Assembly: GCF_025950525.1 (NCBI RefSeq)
Contig: NZ_JAPDGS010000010.1
Location: forward strand, 24,134-88,133
Source: Stagnihabitans lacustris
GTDB taxonomy: Bacteria > Pseudomonadota > Alphaproteobacteria > Rhodobacterales > Rhodobacteraceae
DNA length: 64,000 nucleotides
Reading direction: 5' to 3'
In this document: in pieces, positions 26,845 to 35,500 of the stretch
Layout: each line of letters starts with the position of its first letter
Position numbering within the stretch: position 1 is the first letter of the stretch
The notes under the pieces: model-generated
The model's input: only the letters and a program-made list of their open reading frames with translations
Databases searched by the model: none
Told to the model about the DNA's origin: nothing
Translations under genes and position numbers: made by a program

Positions 26845-27255
26845 TCAGGCCGGGGCCTTCAGGGCCTCGTCCAGCCAATCGGCGGTGCAGGTCTGCGCCA
26901 TGATCCGGCGCGCCCCAAGGTCAAGCGCCCAGGCCCCGCCGCCAAAGCTCTCGACCTCACGGTAGGAACACCAGCGGGCAAATTGAAATCCCCAGTGCCC
27001 CACCAAGTCAAACTCGCCGGCAAGGCGCAAGACAAAGGCCACAAGGGCATCGGGATTGCCGCCATCATCGTCATGCAGCCACAGCGTCGCATGGGGTGGC
27101 GCATCGACGACCGAGACTTCAAAGCCCCGGACCAAGGGCGCGGCCCGGAAAGCATCCTCGGCCCGGCATTGCCGAAACAGCTCCAACGCACCTTGAGCCT
27201 TGGCCGGAGTGGCCATGTCGAGGTGGCACGAGAAATGGATGAAATAGAGCGGCAT
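26845..27255 (-). CDS. Hypothetical protein (136 aa)
   Basis: The product begins MPLYFIHFSCHLDMATPAKA and is soluble, with several aromatic and Trp residues and no known motif that I can name. The first 27 residues read like an SH3-type or dehydrogenase-like beta strand, but I cannot assign them. It is convergent with response regulator 4, 7 bp between stops. Coding bias supports the frame. Confidence 0.55.
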   Translation of the reverse strand: MPLYFIHFSCHLDMATPAKAQGALELFRQCRAEDAFRAAPLVRGFEVSVVDAPPHATLWLHDDDGGNPDALVAFVLRLAGEFDLVGHWGFQFARWCSYREVESFGGGAWALDLGARRIMAQTCTADWLDEALKAPA

Positions 27256-27542
27256 AGCGGTTCTTACCCTCGCTGACAGGCCCCGGAGGGCCAAGGTCAG
27301 GAAAGCGGCAATCCCGGGTTTTGCCAAGGAACCCGAAGTGTTCATGCCCTATCGAAAGACACCTGAAGGCAAGCGGGCCGGGAGCCATGGGTGGGACCTG
27401 GCTGACATTTTGCCGTGGACATGTCGGATCAACCTTGCGCGCTGTTCAACTGGTGGGCCTCGTGATGACGACATCAGCGCCTTCGTGCCGCCAAGCCTTC
27501 CGCCTCAGGCCCGGTCGGCGCTGGTTTGACGGCCCGTGGGGA

Positions 27543-27551
27543 TGTGGATAA
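27543..27551 (+). promoter_or_regulatory. Consensus DnaA box upstream of repABC
   Basis: TGTGGATAA is the exact reverse complement of the classical DnaA box TTATCCACA. It lies about 140 bp before repA. A role in replication or repA control is plausible, but one box alone may be chance. Confidence 0.45.
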
Positions 27552-27588
27552 GTTTTCGCACCATACCTAGATTCTTCTTGCCGGACTC

Positions 27589-27642
27589 ACGCGTTCATGT
27601 CATTTCCGTTTTGACGAAAGAACGCGTCAGAACGGCAAAACG
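27589..27642. promoter_or_regulatory. Nested inverted repeats upstream of repA
   Basis: Two interleaved pairs are visible: ACGCGTT (27589-27595) with AACGCGT (27621-27627), and CGTTTTG (27607-27613) with CAAAACG (27636-27642). GTCAGAAC occurs twice (27626-27633 and 27645-27652). This is the expected place for RepA/RepB autoregulation of the operon, or for a partition site. Confidence 0.5.
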
Positions 27643-27687
27643 CCGTCAGAACCACAAAGAGCCCTGCCAGGGGCCCGAGGGCAGCAC

Positions 27688-28887
27688 ATGAGTGATCTAG
27701 GTGGGAAACTCAATCAAGGCGTCAGCTCGTCAGATATCGGGGCCTATGCCGACAGCCTTGCGGAGTCCCTGAACCGCCAAATGAAGGCCGCGCTTCAACC
27801 CGAAGAGCGCAAATCACTGCGGCGCTTCAGTTCCACCGAGGTGGCCGAGCTTCTGCGCGTCAGCCCCTCGAATCTGCGCAACCGCCACAAGGACGGCAGC
27901 TTCCCCGAGGTCTATTCGGACAATCGTGGCCATCGCTTCTATTCGGCCGAAGAGATCGACGACCTGCGTGGCATCCTGGCGCGGACGGGGAAGAACGCCG
28001 ATGCCTATCGGCCCGGTCGGCGCGAGGGCGACAAGCGCCAAGTCATCTCGGTGGTGAATTTCAAGGGCGGCTCTTCGAAGACGACGGCCACGATCCATCT
28101 GGCGCAACGCTTCGCCCTGCGCGGCTATCGGGTGCTGGTGCTGGACCTGGACCCTCAGGCAAGCTTGACGACCTTTTTCGGCTTTCGACCAGAGCTGGAA
28201 TTCGCCGAAAGCGGCACGATTTATGACGCGCTGCGCTATGAGGGCCGGGTTCCGCTGTCCTCGGTGATCCAGAAGACCTATTTCCACAACCTCGACATGG
28301 TGCCCGCAGGCCTTTTGCTGTCGGAATACGAGACCGAGACCGCCAACGCCCTGGCCCGCCGCCAGCAGCCGATCTTTGCCGAGCGGCTGGCCCTGGCGCT
28401 GGACGAGGTCGAGGCGGATTACGATCTGGTCATGATCGACTGCCCGCCGCAGCTGGGCTTTCTGACGCTGACGGCGCTGGCGGCATCGTCGGGGCTTCTG
28501 GTGACTGTCGTGCCGGGGATGCTGGACATCGCCTCGATGAGCCAGTTCCTGAAACTTGCCTCTGAAACCGTGAAGGCGGTCGAAGAAGCCATCGGGCGGC
28601 GTGTGACCTGGGATTTCGTCAAGTTCCTGATCACCCGCTATGAGCCCTCCGACGGGCCGCAGACACAGATGGCCGGTTATCTGCGCTCGATCCTTGCCGG
28701 TCAGGTCATGACCGAACCCATGCTGAAGTCGACGGCGATTTCCGATGCCGGGATGACGCAGCAGACGATCTATGAGGTCGATCCCGGCCAGCTGATCCGC
28801 AAGACGATTGATCGGGCGCTCGCCAGCGTGAACAACGTGGCGGACGAGTTGGAGCAGACGATTCAGATGGCATGGGGTCGACGCTGA
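27688..28887 (+). CDS. repA: RepABC plasmid partition ATPase RepA (ParA family)
   Basis: A 399-residue Walker-type ATPase of normal RepA length. The N-terminal helix-turn-helix (STEVAELLRVSPSNLRNRHK) represses the operon in characterised relatives. The deviant Walker A is VNFKGGSSKTTATIH, and the A' region has VLVLDLDPQASLT. It drives plasmid segregation together with RepB. GAGGG precedes the ATG. Its stop overlaps the RepB start (TGATG). Confidence 0.95.
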   Translation: MSDLGGKLNQGVSSSDIGAYADSLAESLNRQMKAALQPEERKSLRRFSSTEVAELLRVSPSNLRNRHKDGSFPEVYSDNRGHRFYSAEEIDDLRGILARTGKNADAYRPGRREGDKRQVISVVNFKGGSSKTTATIHLAQRFALRGYRVLVLDLDPQASLTTFFGFRPELEFAESGTIYDALRYEGRVPLSSVIQKTYFHNLDMVPAGLLLSEYETETANALARRQQPIFAERLALALDEVEADYDLVMIDCPPQLGFLTLTALAASSGLLVTVVPGMLDIASMSQFLKLASETVKAVEEAIGRRVTWDFVKFLITRYEPSDGPQTQMAGYLRSILAGQVMTEPMLKSTAISDAGMTQQTIYEVDPGQLIRKTIDRALASVNNVADELEQTIQMAWGRR

Positions 28888-29843
28888 TGGGCCGCAACAT
28901 CTTTAACCAGCCACCCAAGGAAGATGCGGCCGCCCCCCCTGCCCCGTCGAAGCCTGTGAAGTTTGGCGGCTCGGTCGGGGGCTTGCGCGACTCGCTTCGC
29001 GAGATCACGGCCAATTCGATCCGCGATATCGACCCTGAGATGATCGACATCGACGGGCTGCGGGACCGGCTGGCCTTCGACGATGACGGGATCGCGGATC
29101 TTGCCGAGAGCATCCGCAAGCATGGACAGCAAGTTCCGATCATGGTCCGCCCCTCGGATCGGCCGGATCGGTATCGCGTCGTCTATGGACGGCGCCGCCT
29201 GGCGGCCATTCGCAAGGTCGGGGGCCCGGTCAAGGCCATCGTGCGGACCTTGGATGACGACGCTTCCCTGATTGCACAGGGGCAGGAAAACAACCTGCGT
29301 CTGGACCCGTCCTTCATCGAAAAGGCGTTGTTCATCAAAGAGATGCAGGAGGCCGGATATAAGCCTGGCGTCATCCAGGATGCGCTTGGCCTGACCCGGC
29401 AGGGCGTGTCGAACCACAGGGTGGTGGTCGAACAACTCCCCGAAGAGCTGATCCGGTTGATCGGCCCGGCGCATGGCACGGGGCGTCGGCAATGGGGCGA
29501 CCTTGCGGACCTTTCGGCAAAGATCTCGCTTGTCACGGTTGCCAGGACCGCCTTGAGCGCCCTGCCCCAAGAGGCGACCAGCGCGGAACGGTTTCAGATC
29601 GTCTTTGACGCCTGTTCGCGCGCGGCAAAAGAACCCAAGGCCAAGTCTTTGGCCCGAAGCATCCTCGTGAAGGACCACAGTGGCGAGGTGGTTGGCCAAC
29701 TGTCCCTTGATGCGAAATCCGTGGCGATCAAGGTCGCGCGGAAGGACAATCCGGAATTCGGCCTTTGGCTGGAAGAACGCGCTGAAGCCGTGCTTCAGGA
29801 CCTCTTCCAGCAATGGCGGAATGAGAGCGGCCAGAGGGCTTAA
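28887..29843 (+). CDS. repB: RepABC plasmid partition protein RepB (ParB family)
   Basis: A 318-residue DNA-binding partition protein with a ParB/sulfiredoxin-like domain (about 50-140: ESIRKHGQQVPIMVR, then RYRVVYGRRRLAAIRKV), the arginine patch GRRR and a helix-turn-helix (ALGLTRQGVSNHRVV). It binds parS-type palindromes and is activated by RepA. The start at 28887 overlaps the repA stop. The likely targets are the 16-bp palindromes in and just after repC. Confidence 0.95.
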   Translation: MGRNIFNQPPKEDAAAPPAPSKPVKFGGSVGGLRDSLREITANSIRDIDPEMIDIDGLRDRLAFDDDGIADLAESIRKHGQQVPIMVRPSDRPDRYRVVYGRRRLAAIRKVGGPVKAIVRTLDDDASLIAQGQENNLRLDPSFIEKALFIKEMQEAGYKPGVIQDALGLTRQGVSNHRVVVEQLPEELIRLIGPAHGTGRRQWGDLADLSAKISLVTVARTALSALPQEATSAERFQIVFDACSRAAKEPKAKSLARSILVKDHSGEVVGQLSLDAKSVAIKVARKDNPEFGLWLEERAEAVLQDLFQQWRNESGQRA

Positions 29844-29893
29844 CCCTCGGCCAAAATGAGGCAACCCCGAGCAGAAGGAGAGTAGCGAAGGCC

Positions 29894-29946
29894 AGAAAGA
29901 AAAGAGCCCCCCAAGGTTTCCCTCGGAGAGCCCATCGTCGATTTGC
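29894..29946 (-). ncRNA. Counter-transcribed RNA controlling repC (incompatibility RNA)
   Basis: In the repB-repC gap the minus strand can form a 13-bp stem with G-U pairs and a GAAA loop (29933-29904), followed by TTTTCTTTCT, a standard terminator. The same bases do not pair as well on the plus strand. A promoter lies at 29953-29981. An RNA of about 50 nt in this position is the known antisense regulator of RepC synthesis in repABC plasmids. The 5' end is inferred from the promoter. Confidence 0.8.
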
Positions 29947-29952
29947 ACCCAT

Positions 29953-29981
29953 GATGTAGCAATCTCCCACACAGCGGTCAA
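29953..29981 (-). promoter_or_regulatory. Promoter of the counter-transcribed RNA
   Basis: On the minus strand TTGACC (29981-29976) and TACATC (29958-29953) are separated by exactly 17 bp, a sigma-70-type promoter pointing into the antisense RNA. Confidence 0.75.
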
Positions 29982-30082
29982 GAGTCACCGATTCGGTGGA
30001 CGTGATTTTGTTGTCTTTTCGCGTGAAAAACCGCGGAAGGCGCCGGGAACCTGTGGGCCGACGTGGCCGTCGTTCAGCACAC

Positions 30083-31138
30083 ATGACATTCAATCAGATT
30101 ACCGCAAGGACCTCCGGCCCCGCGCATCGCGACCGGCAGGATAAGGACTTGTCTCCCGATCCCTGGGAGGTCTTCCGCGCCCTGCGCGATGCAAGGGCCT
30201 GCTTTGGGCTCAAGCCCGGGCATATCCAGAGCCTTCAGGCGCTTTTGAGCTTCCTCCGGCCGGGTCAGGGCACCACGGTCTTCGCGTCAAATGTCGAGAT
30301 TTGCCGCAGGACGGGCGGCGTCGACGAGCGGACCCTTCGCAGGCACATCGACCGCTTCGTCGAGCTTGGCTTCATCGAGCGGCACAACAGCCCGAACGGC
30401 AAACGCTATAGGGTCAGCGCCTGCGATGGCCAGACGCTCAGCTTTGGCCTGTCCCTGGCCCCCATGATGGCGCGCGCCGAGGAAGTCCTTAAAGCCGCGA
30501 GCGACCTGCAAGACACCCTGCGAGACCAGGTTTTTCTTCGCAAGCAGCTCTTGGCAAAGCTCGCCATCGTCGACACGACAGAGCCGGACAATGCCGTTGC
30601 GCAGACGGTTCGGAAGATGCTTCGCCGCAAGCTGTCCGCCACGCAATACCAGAGCTTGATTGACGACATCGACACCACGCTTCAGCAGATGTCCACCGCG
30701 GTGGACGCCGTCCGTCCGGTGCATTTGTCCGGCAATGACGGGCAAATTGTCCGGCATCTTTCTAGGTCTGAAGAAGTAAGAAAAGAATCTGAAACGGTCG
30801 CCGACACAGAACTTCCGAATCTGCAAGACCTGACCGCGGCTTGCAGCGAAGCAATGGTCTACACCACGGCCCCGCTGGCGACCTGGCACGACGTCGAACG
30901 ACACGCAGCAACACTGGCTCCGATGATGGGAATTCACCGCCAAGCCTACGAAGATGCGGGCCGCACCCTTGGCTCCAGGAAAGCCGCCGCGACGATTTTC
31001 ATCCTGCTGCAACTCAGCAACCGGGTAAGGAATTGCGCGGCTTATTTCCACAGCATCACGCTGGGGCGAAAGGCCGGCCAGTTCCGACCTTGGCGCCTTC
31101 TTGCGAGGATGGGTCAACAGCAAGCGGCGGTGGCATGA
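30083..31138 (+). CDS. repC: RepABC replication initiator RepC
   Basis: A 351-residue initiator. The N-terminal winged-helix part carries the family signatures WEVFRALRDARACFGLKPGH and RTLRRHIDRFVELGFIERHN, ending SPNGKRY, and the C-terminal part is helical. RepC binds an origin within its own gene and is limiting for replication. Consistent with that, the middle of the gene has a 22-bp-spaced direct repeat and an AT-rich run. The start is set at 30083; no strong Shine-Dalgarno is seen, which fits repression by antisense RNA and leader structure. Confidence 0.93.
   Translation: MTFNQITARTSGPAHRDRQDKDLSPDPWEVFRALRDARACFGLKPGHIQSLQALLSFLRPGQGTTVFASNVEICRRTGGVDERTLRRHIDRFVELGFIERHNSPNGKRYRVSACDGQTLSFGLSLAPMMARAEEVLKAASDLQDTLRDQVFLRKQLLAKLAIVDTTEPDNAVAQTVRKMLRRKLSATQYQSLIDDIDTTLQQMSTAVDAVRPVHLSGNDGQIVRHLSRSEEVRKESETVADTELPNLQDLTAACSEAMVYTTAPLATWHDVERHAATLAPMMGIHRQAYEDAGRTLGSRKAAATIFILLQLSNRVRNCAAYFHSITLGRKAGQFRPWRLLARMGQQQAAVA
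30691..30706. repeat. 16-bp palindrome GTCCACCGCGGTGGAC, copy 1 (candidate parS)
   Basis: A perfect palindrome inside repC. The identical 16 bases recur at 31140-31155, and I found no other copy in the window. RepB proteins of repABC plasmids recognise such 16-bp palindromes as centromeres, so this is a strong parS candidate. Confidence 0.7.
30725..30797 (+). other. Candidate replication origin inside repC
   Basis: TTGTCCGGCA occurs at 30725-30734 and again at 30747-30756, start-to-start 22 bp (two helical turns). It is directly followed by an AT-rich run (about 30757-30797) unusual for this GC-rich DNA. Origins of repABC plasmids map within repC near an AT-rich segment. Confidence 0.6.
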
Positions 31139-31139
31139 T

Positions 31140-31155
31140 GTCCACCGCGGTGGAC
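31140..31155. repeat. 16-bp palindrome GTCCACCGCGGTGGAC, copy 2 (candidate parS)
   Basis: It begins 2 bp after the repC stop codon and is identical to the copy at 30691. Two exact copies flanking the origin region support a centromere role for RepB. Confidence 0.72.
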
Positions 31156-31258
31156 GTTTCGCGTACCACTTATCCAACAGGCACTGGTCCGTCACCAAAT
31201 ACGGTGGCCGAAACTGTGCCAGCCAAAGCACGCAAGTGAAGGAAGGGATTTGGACGAT

Positions 31259-32207
31259 GGCTGAGATCAAGAAAGTGGCTCGTGGCGATACCCTTATGGC
31301 CACGGCCGCTCAGAATGTCATCTGTCGCCCTCACGCGAAATCCCCGTCGCCCGACATTTGGCACATCAGGGCAGGGGTCTCGGTGAAGAGGCTGGCGAAG
31401 GACATCGCCCACAGCGAGCTCCTTCAGAGCCAGAACGCCCGGCACGTTCTGCACGAAGCGGAGGCGGAGACCGGCAAGCCCAAGATCCTGGCCGGTGGGC
31501 GCCGTTTCCAGCCCCAGCCCCGGCTGTTGAAAGAGAAGCGCGCGTCAAGGCGGCCCCTATCCCTTGCATCGAGCGCGACGCCGGGTCGGCAATCCTCGCC
31601 GAGGATGACCCGCGGGCCGAAGACATGCCGCGCGTCGCCCTTTGCCCACTCGACCAATTCCGCGCCCTCTCAACTCGACGCGAGACGTGTCGCGGAGGAT
31701 CTATCGTCACGCTGCAGGTCGTGCGTTAACGGCTGAAGTTCCCTCCCTGATGTCTGCCGAGGATGATACGACGTGGGAGCAACTCATGGAAATCCCCATG
31801 CGCGCCGAGGCCAGGCGTTGTCGTCCAAGGGCTGACCTATGGCTTTGACAATGGCCGGGGTCGTCAGTCTGGTAAAGCTGCACCTATGACCTGGGCCACA
31901 GGACATAAACACGCGGCTCGAAGACTTGGTCGCGGCGATGGACGTGCTGGAAACCAGGCCGCTGATCTTCGATCCTCAGGAGACCGCAGGGGCAGGGGGC
32001 TTCGTCACCTTGGACCGCGAGGGCAAGCGGGGCCGTCATCGCGGCTATGTGCGTCCTGAAGACCTCAAGTGCGGCGAGACCGATGGGCAGAGAGTGCGAG
32101 GGTACCGCACGTCATCCACGCCAAAGGTCTCCATCTCCACCACGTCGTCGAAACTGGCGGCAAACGCGGTGAAGACGGCTCGGTTGCGCCGTTATGCTCT
32201 TTTATGA
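31259..32207 (+). pseudogene. Decayed ParB/Spo0J-like partition or nuclease-domain protein
   Basis: Segments in different frames line up in order with the large plasmid-borne ParB-like proteins of alphaproteobacteria. They are VSVKRLAKDIAHSELLQSQN and ILAGGRRFQ (about 31380-31510), then after a shift near 31545 APIPCIERDAGSAILAEDD and VALCPLDQFRAL, then MSAEDDTTWEQLME, and finally RPLIFDPQETAGAGGFVTLD with RGYVRPED (about 31956-32065). Large internal parts are missing and stops intervene. It is non-functional, and a second partition-type relic besides the parA remains at 7681. Confidence 0.72.
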
Positions 32208-32274
32208 TACGAAGGGATCAAGGAAGTCGCAAAAGCAGGTCGCAATCCAAAGTCGAGATACAAAAGGACCACAC

Positions 32275-32520
32275 ATGTTCCTTCGGGCCGCCCATTTTCG
32301 CGCCGCGCGGGCCATGCTGGATGCGAGCCAGGCCGAAATAGCGGCTTTGGCCGGCATATCGCTGCCCACGTTGAAGCGCCTTGAAAGCGAGATCTCGGGG
32401 CCGGGGCGTGCCAATTCCAGCAACGTCGAAGCCCTTGCAAAGGCCTATATGGTCAAGGGTATTCGCTTTCATTTTCCGGATCGGGATGGGCTGATTGGCG
32501 TCTCGCTCGACAACGACTGA
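32275..32520 (+). CDS. Small XRE-family helix-turn-helix regulator (81 aa)
   Basis: The whole protein is one Cro/CI-type domain: ARAMLDASQAEIAALAGISL then PTLKRLESE, with a short tail (YMVKGIRFHFPDRDGLIGVS). GGA lies 6 nt before the ATG. It ends 2 bp before the RecQ-like pseudogene frame and probably formed a transcription unit with it. It looks intact. Confidence 0.75.
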   Translation: MFLRAAHFRAARAMLDASQAEIAALAGISLPTLKRLESEISGPGRANSSNVEALAKAYMVKGIRFHFPDRDGLIGVSLDND

Positions 32521-32522
32521 TG

Positions 32523-35500
32523 CCATGTATTCCTGTTCTTGGGCGGCGACACTGGCCGGAATTGCAACCCAAAGGTTGCGGCCCGCGATCCGTGCAACAG
32601 GGGATATAACCCAGGCCCTGAACCAAATCGAGGCCGCGTCGCCTCGGCATTTGATCGGCCACACCATCCTGCGCCATGACCTGCCCCATCTTTGGGCGGC
32701 AAGGCCCGGGCTTCAAGCGGCGCCGATCGACACGCTTTGGCTCAATCCCCTCGCCTTTCCGCGCAATCCCTATCACCATCTGGTCAAACACCATCACGAT
32801 GGCCGACTTCAGGCGGGCCATGTCAATGACCCGGAACTGGATGCAAGGTTGGTCTTCCAGGTCCTGCGCAATCAGCTTCTGGCGCTGTCGGGGCACAGCG
32901 CCGATGCCTTGACCGCCTGGCATTACCTGACGACGCGGGCAGCGCTTTCGGAGGGGTTCGACGCCGTTTTCCGTCACCTGCGCGGAAGGGCCGCCGTCGC
33001 CGCGGAGGCTGAAGCCGCGATCCTCAGCCTCCTTGAAGGCCAGGCCTGTGCGCAGCGCATCCGCCAGACCATGACCCGCATCCATTCCCCCCAGATCGGC
33101 TGGCCCATGGCCTATGCCTTGGCCTGGATCGGGGTTTCCGGCGGCGACAGCGTCATGCCGCCCTGGGTCCGGGCGCAGTTCAAAGAGGCCTCCGCCATCG
33201 TCCGTTTCCTGCGTGACAGCGACTGCGGCGCGCCCGATTGCGCCTGGTGCCGCGAGAAGAACGACCCCGCAAAGGCCCTGTCGCGCTGGTTCGGCTATTC
33301 CGCCTTCCGGCCGGAACCTGTCGATCCAGAAGGTCGCCCCCTGCAAGAACGCATCGTCGCCGAGCCGATGGGCGGCGATAGCCTCTTGGGCATCCTGCCC
33401 ACCGGAACCGGCAAATCGGTCTGCTACCAGATCCCGGCGCTGACGAAATACGACAAGACCGGCGCGCTGAGTGTGGTGATCTCTCCGCTTGTCGCGCTGA
33501 TGGCCGATCAGGTGCAGGGCATGGCGCGGGCGGGGATTTCCTCGGCGGTGACGATCAACGGGATGCTCTCCTTGCCGGAACGCCAGGATGCACTGGACCG
33601 GGTGCGTTTGGGGGAGGCGTCGATGCTGCTGATCTCGCCCGAACAACTGCCGATCGACCTCGGTGCGGGGGGTACTGGCCAGCCGTGAGATCGGGCTTTG
33701 GGTGCTGGACGAGGCGCATTGCGTGTCGAAATGGGGGCACGATTTCCGCCCCGATTGCCGCTATGTCAACCTTTTCATCCGCGAGACGGGGGCGGATGTG
33801 CCGGTCCTTTGTCTGACGGCCACGGCCAAGCCCGAGGTGGTGCGCGACATCAGCGATCACTTCAAGGCGCGGCTGGGGGTCGAGATGGCGATTTTTGACG
33901 GGGGTGCGACGCGGGCGAACCTGACCTTCGAGATCCGGCCCACGACCAAGGCCGGCAAGATGCATGACATCCTGGCGGCGATCGAGACCCTCCCGGAAGG
34001 CCGATCTGGTGCCGTGGTCTATGCCTCGTCGCGCAAGGAAACCGAACGGATCGCGCAGTTCCTGAAGACCAGCGGCTGGGATGCCGCCCATTTCCATGCC
34101 GGCCTGACGCCTGAGGAAAAGCGCGAGACGCAGGAGCGTTTCCGCATCGGGGATTTGCGCGTCATCGCTGCCACCAATGCGTTCGGCATGGGGATCGACA
34201 AGCCCGACATCCGTCTTGTCGTCCATGCCGATATCCCCGGGTCGCTGGAAAACCACCTGCAAGAGGCTGGGCGGGCAGGGCGCGACCGCCAGCCTGCCTC
34301 TTGCAGGTGGTTTATGCGGCCGATGATGTTGAACGGCAGTTCTCCCTTTCGGCCCGGTCCCGGCTGGCCCGCCACGAGATCGGCGCGATCCTCAAGGCGA
34401 TCCGGCGGATCGACGAGCGCAGCCGGAAATCCGGCCAGGTCGTGGCCACCAGCGGCGAGATCGTTCGGCAAGAGCGCGACCAAGAGTTCGAACGCGACAG
34501 CAACACCGATGACACACGGGTGAAAACGGCCATCTCCTGGCTGGAAGAGGCGACGCTTCTTTCCCGCGAGGAAAACCGGGTGCAGGTCTTCCCCTCCTCT
34601 TTGCGCATCCGCACCCTGGCCGAGGCCGAAACGCGTCTGGACCGCGCCGCGATCACCGGAACGCGGCGGCTGGAGCTTCTCTCGATCACCCGTCACCTGA
34701 TGACTGCGCCGCCCGACCTGGGGATCTTGACCGATCAACTGACCGAGGTCAGCGGCCTGCCGCCCAAGGCGCTGTCGAAAGCCATGGCCCATCTTGAGGC
34801 GCTGGATATCGCCAGCAATGACACCGCCGTCACGGTCTTTGTCCATGCCGGGGTGGCCGGCGCTTCGCTCCCGCGTCTGGGGCAGGCGGCACGGATGGAG
34901 GCCGACCTCATCGCCCTGATGCGCGAGCTGGCCCCCGATGCCGGGGACGACACCCTTGCGCTGAACGAGACCAGCCAGACCCTGCGCGACCGGGGCCACG
35001 CAACGGTCCGCCCGGATATCGTCGAGATGCTGCTAAGGTCGATGGCGCGCGATGGACGCGACATGGAGGGCCAGCGCGGCAAGGACCTGCAGGTCGAGAC
35101 GACGATGGGGGCCATGGTCGCGGCGCTGAATGGGGATGCGCTTTTGCGGTCTATGCCGAGACGGGGCTTGCGGAAATGTCCAAGGCCCTTCGGCTGTCAG
35201 AGGATTACTTCGTCCTGGACCGCGAGGCCTTTGCCAAGCGCTGGCTGCCGGGCAGGGGGCCTGAAATCCGCCGTCAGACCACCGGGACCTCGTGGAAGAC
35301 CATTGTCGAGGGCCTGGGCAATCCGGTTCAGCAAAAGATCGTCACCGATGACCGCGAGGCCACCAATGTGCTGGTTCTGGCAGGTCCGGGTTCCGGCAAG
35401 ACCCGCGTTTTGGTCCATCGCATTGCCTATCTGATCCGGGTCAAGCGTGAGGACCCGCGTGGCATCCTGGTGCTGTCCTACAACCGTCATGCCGCCGCCG

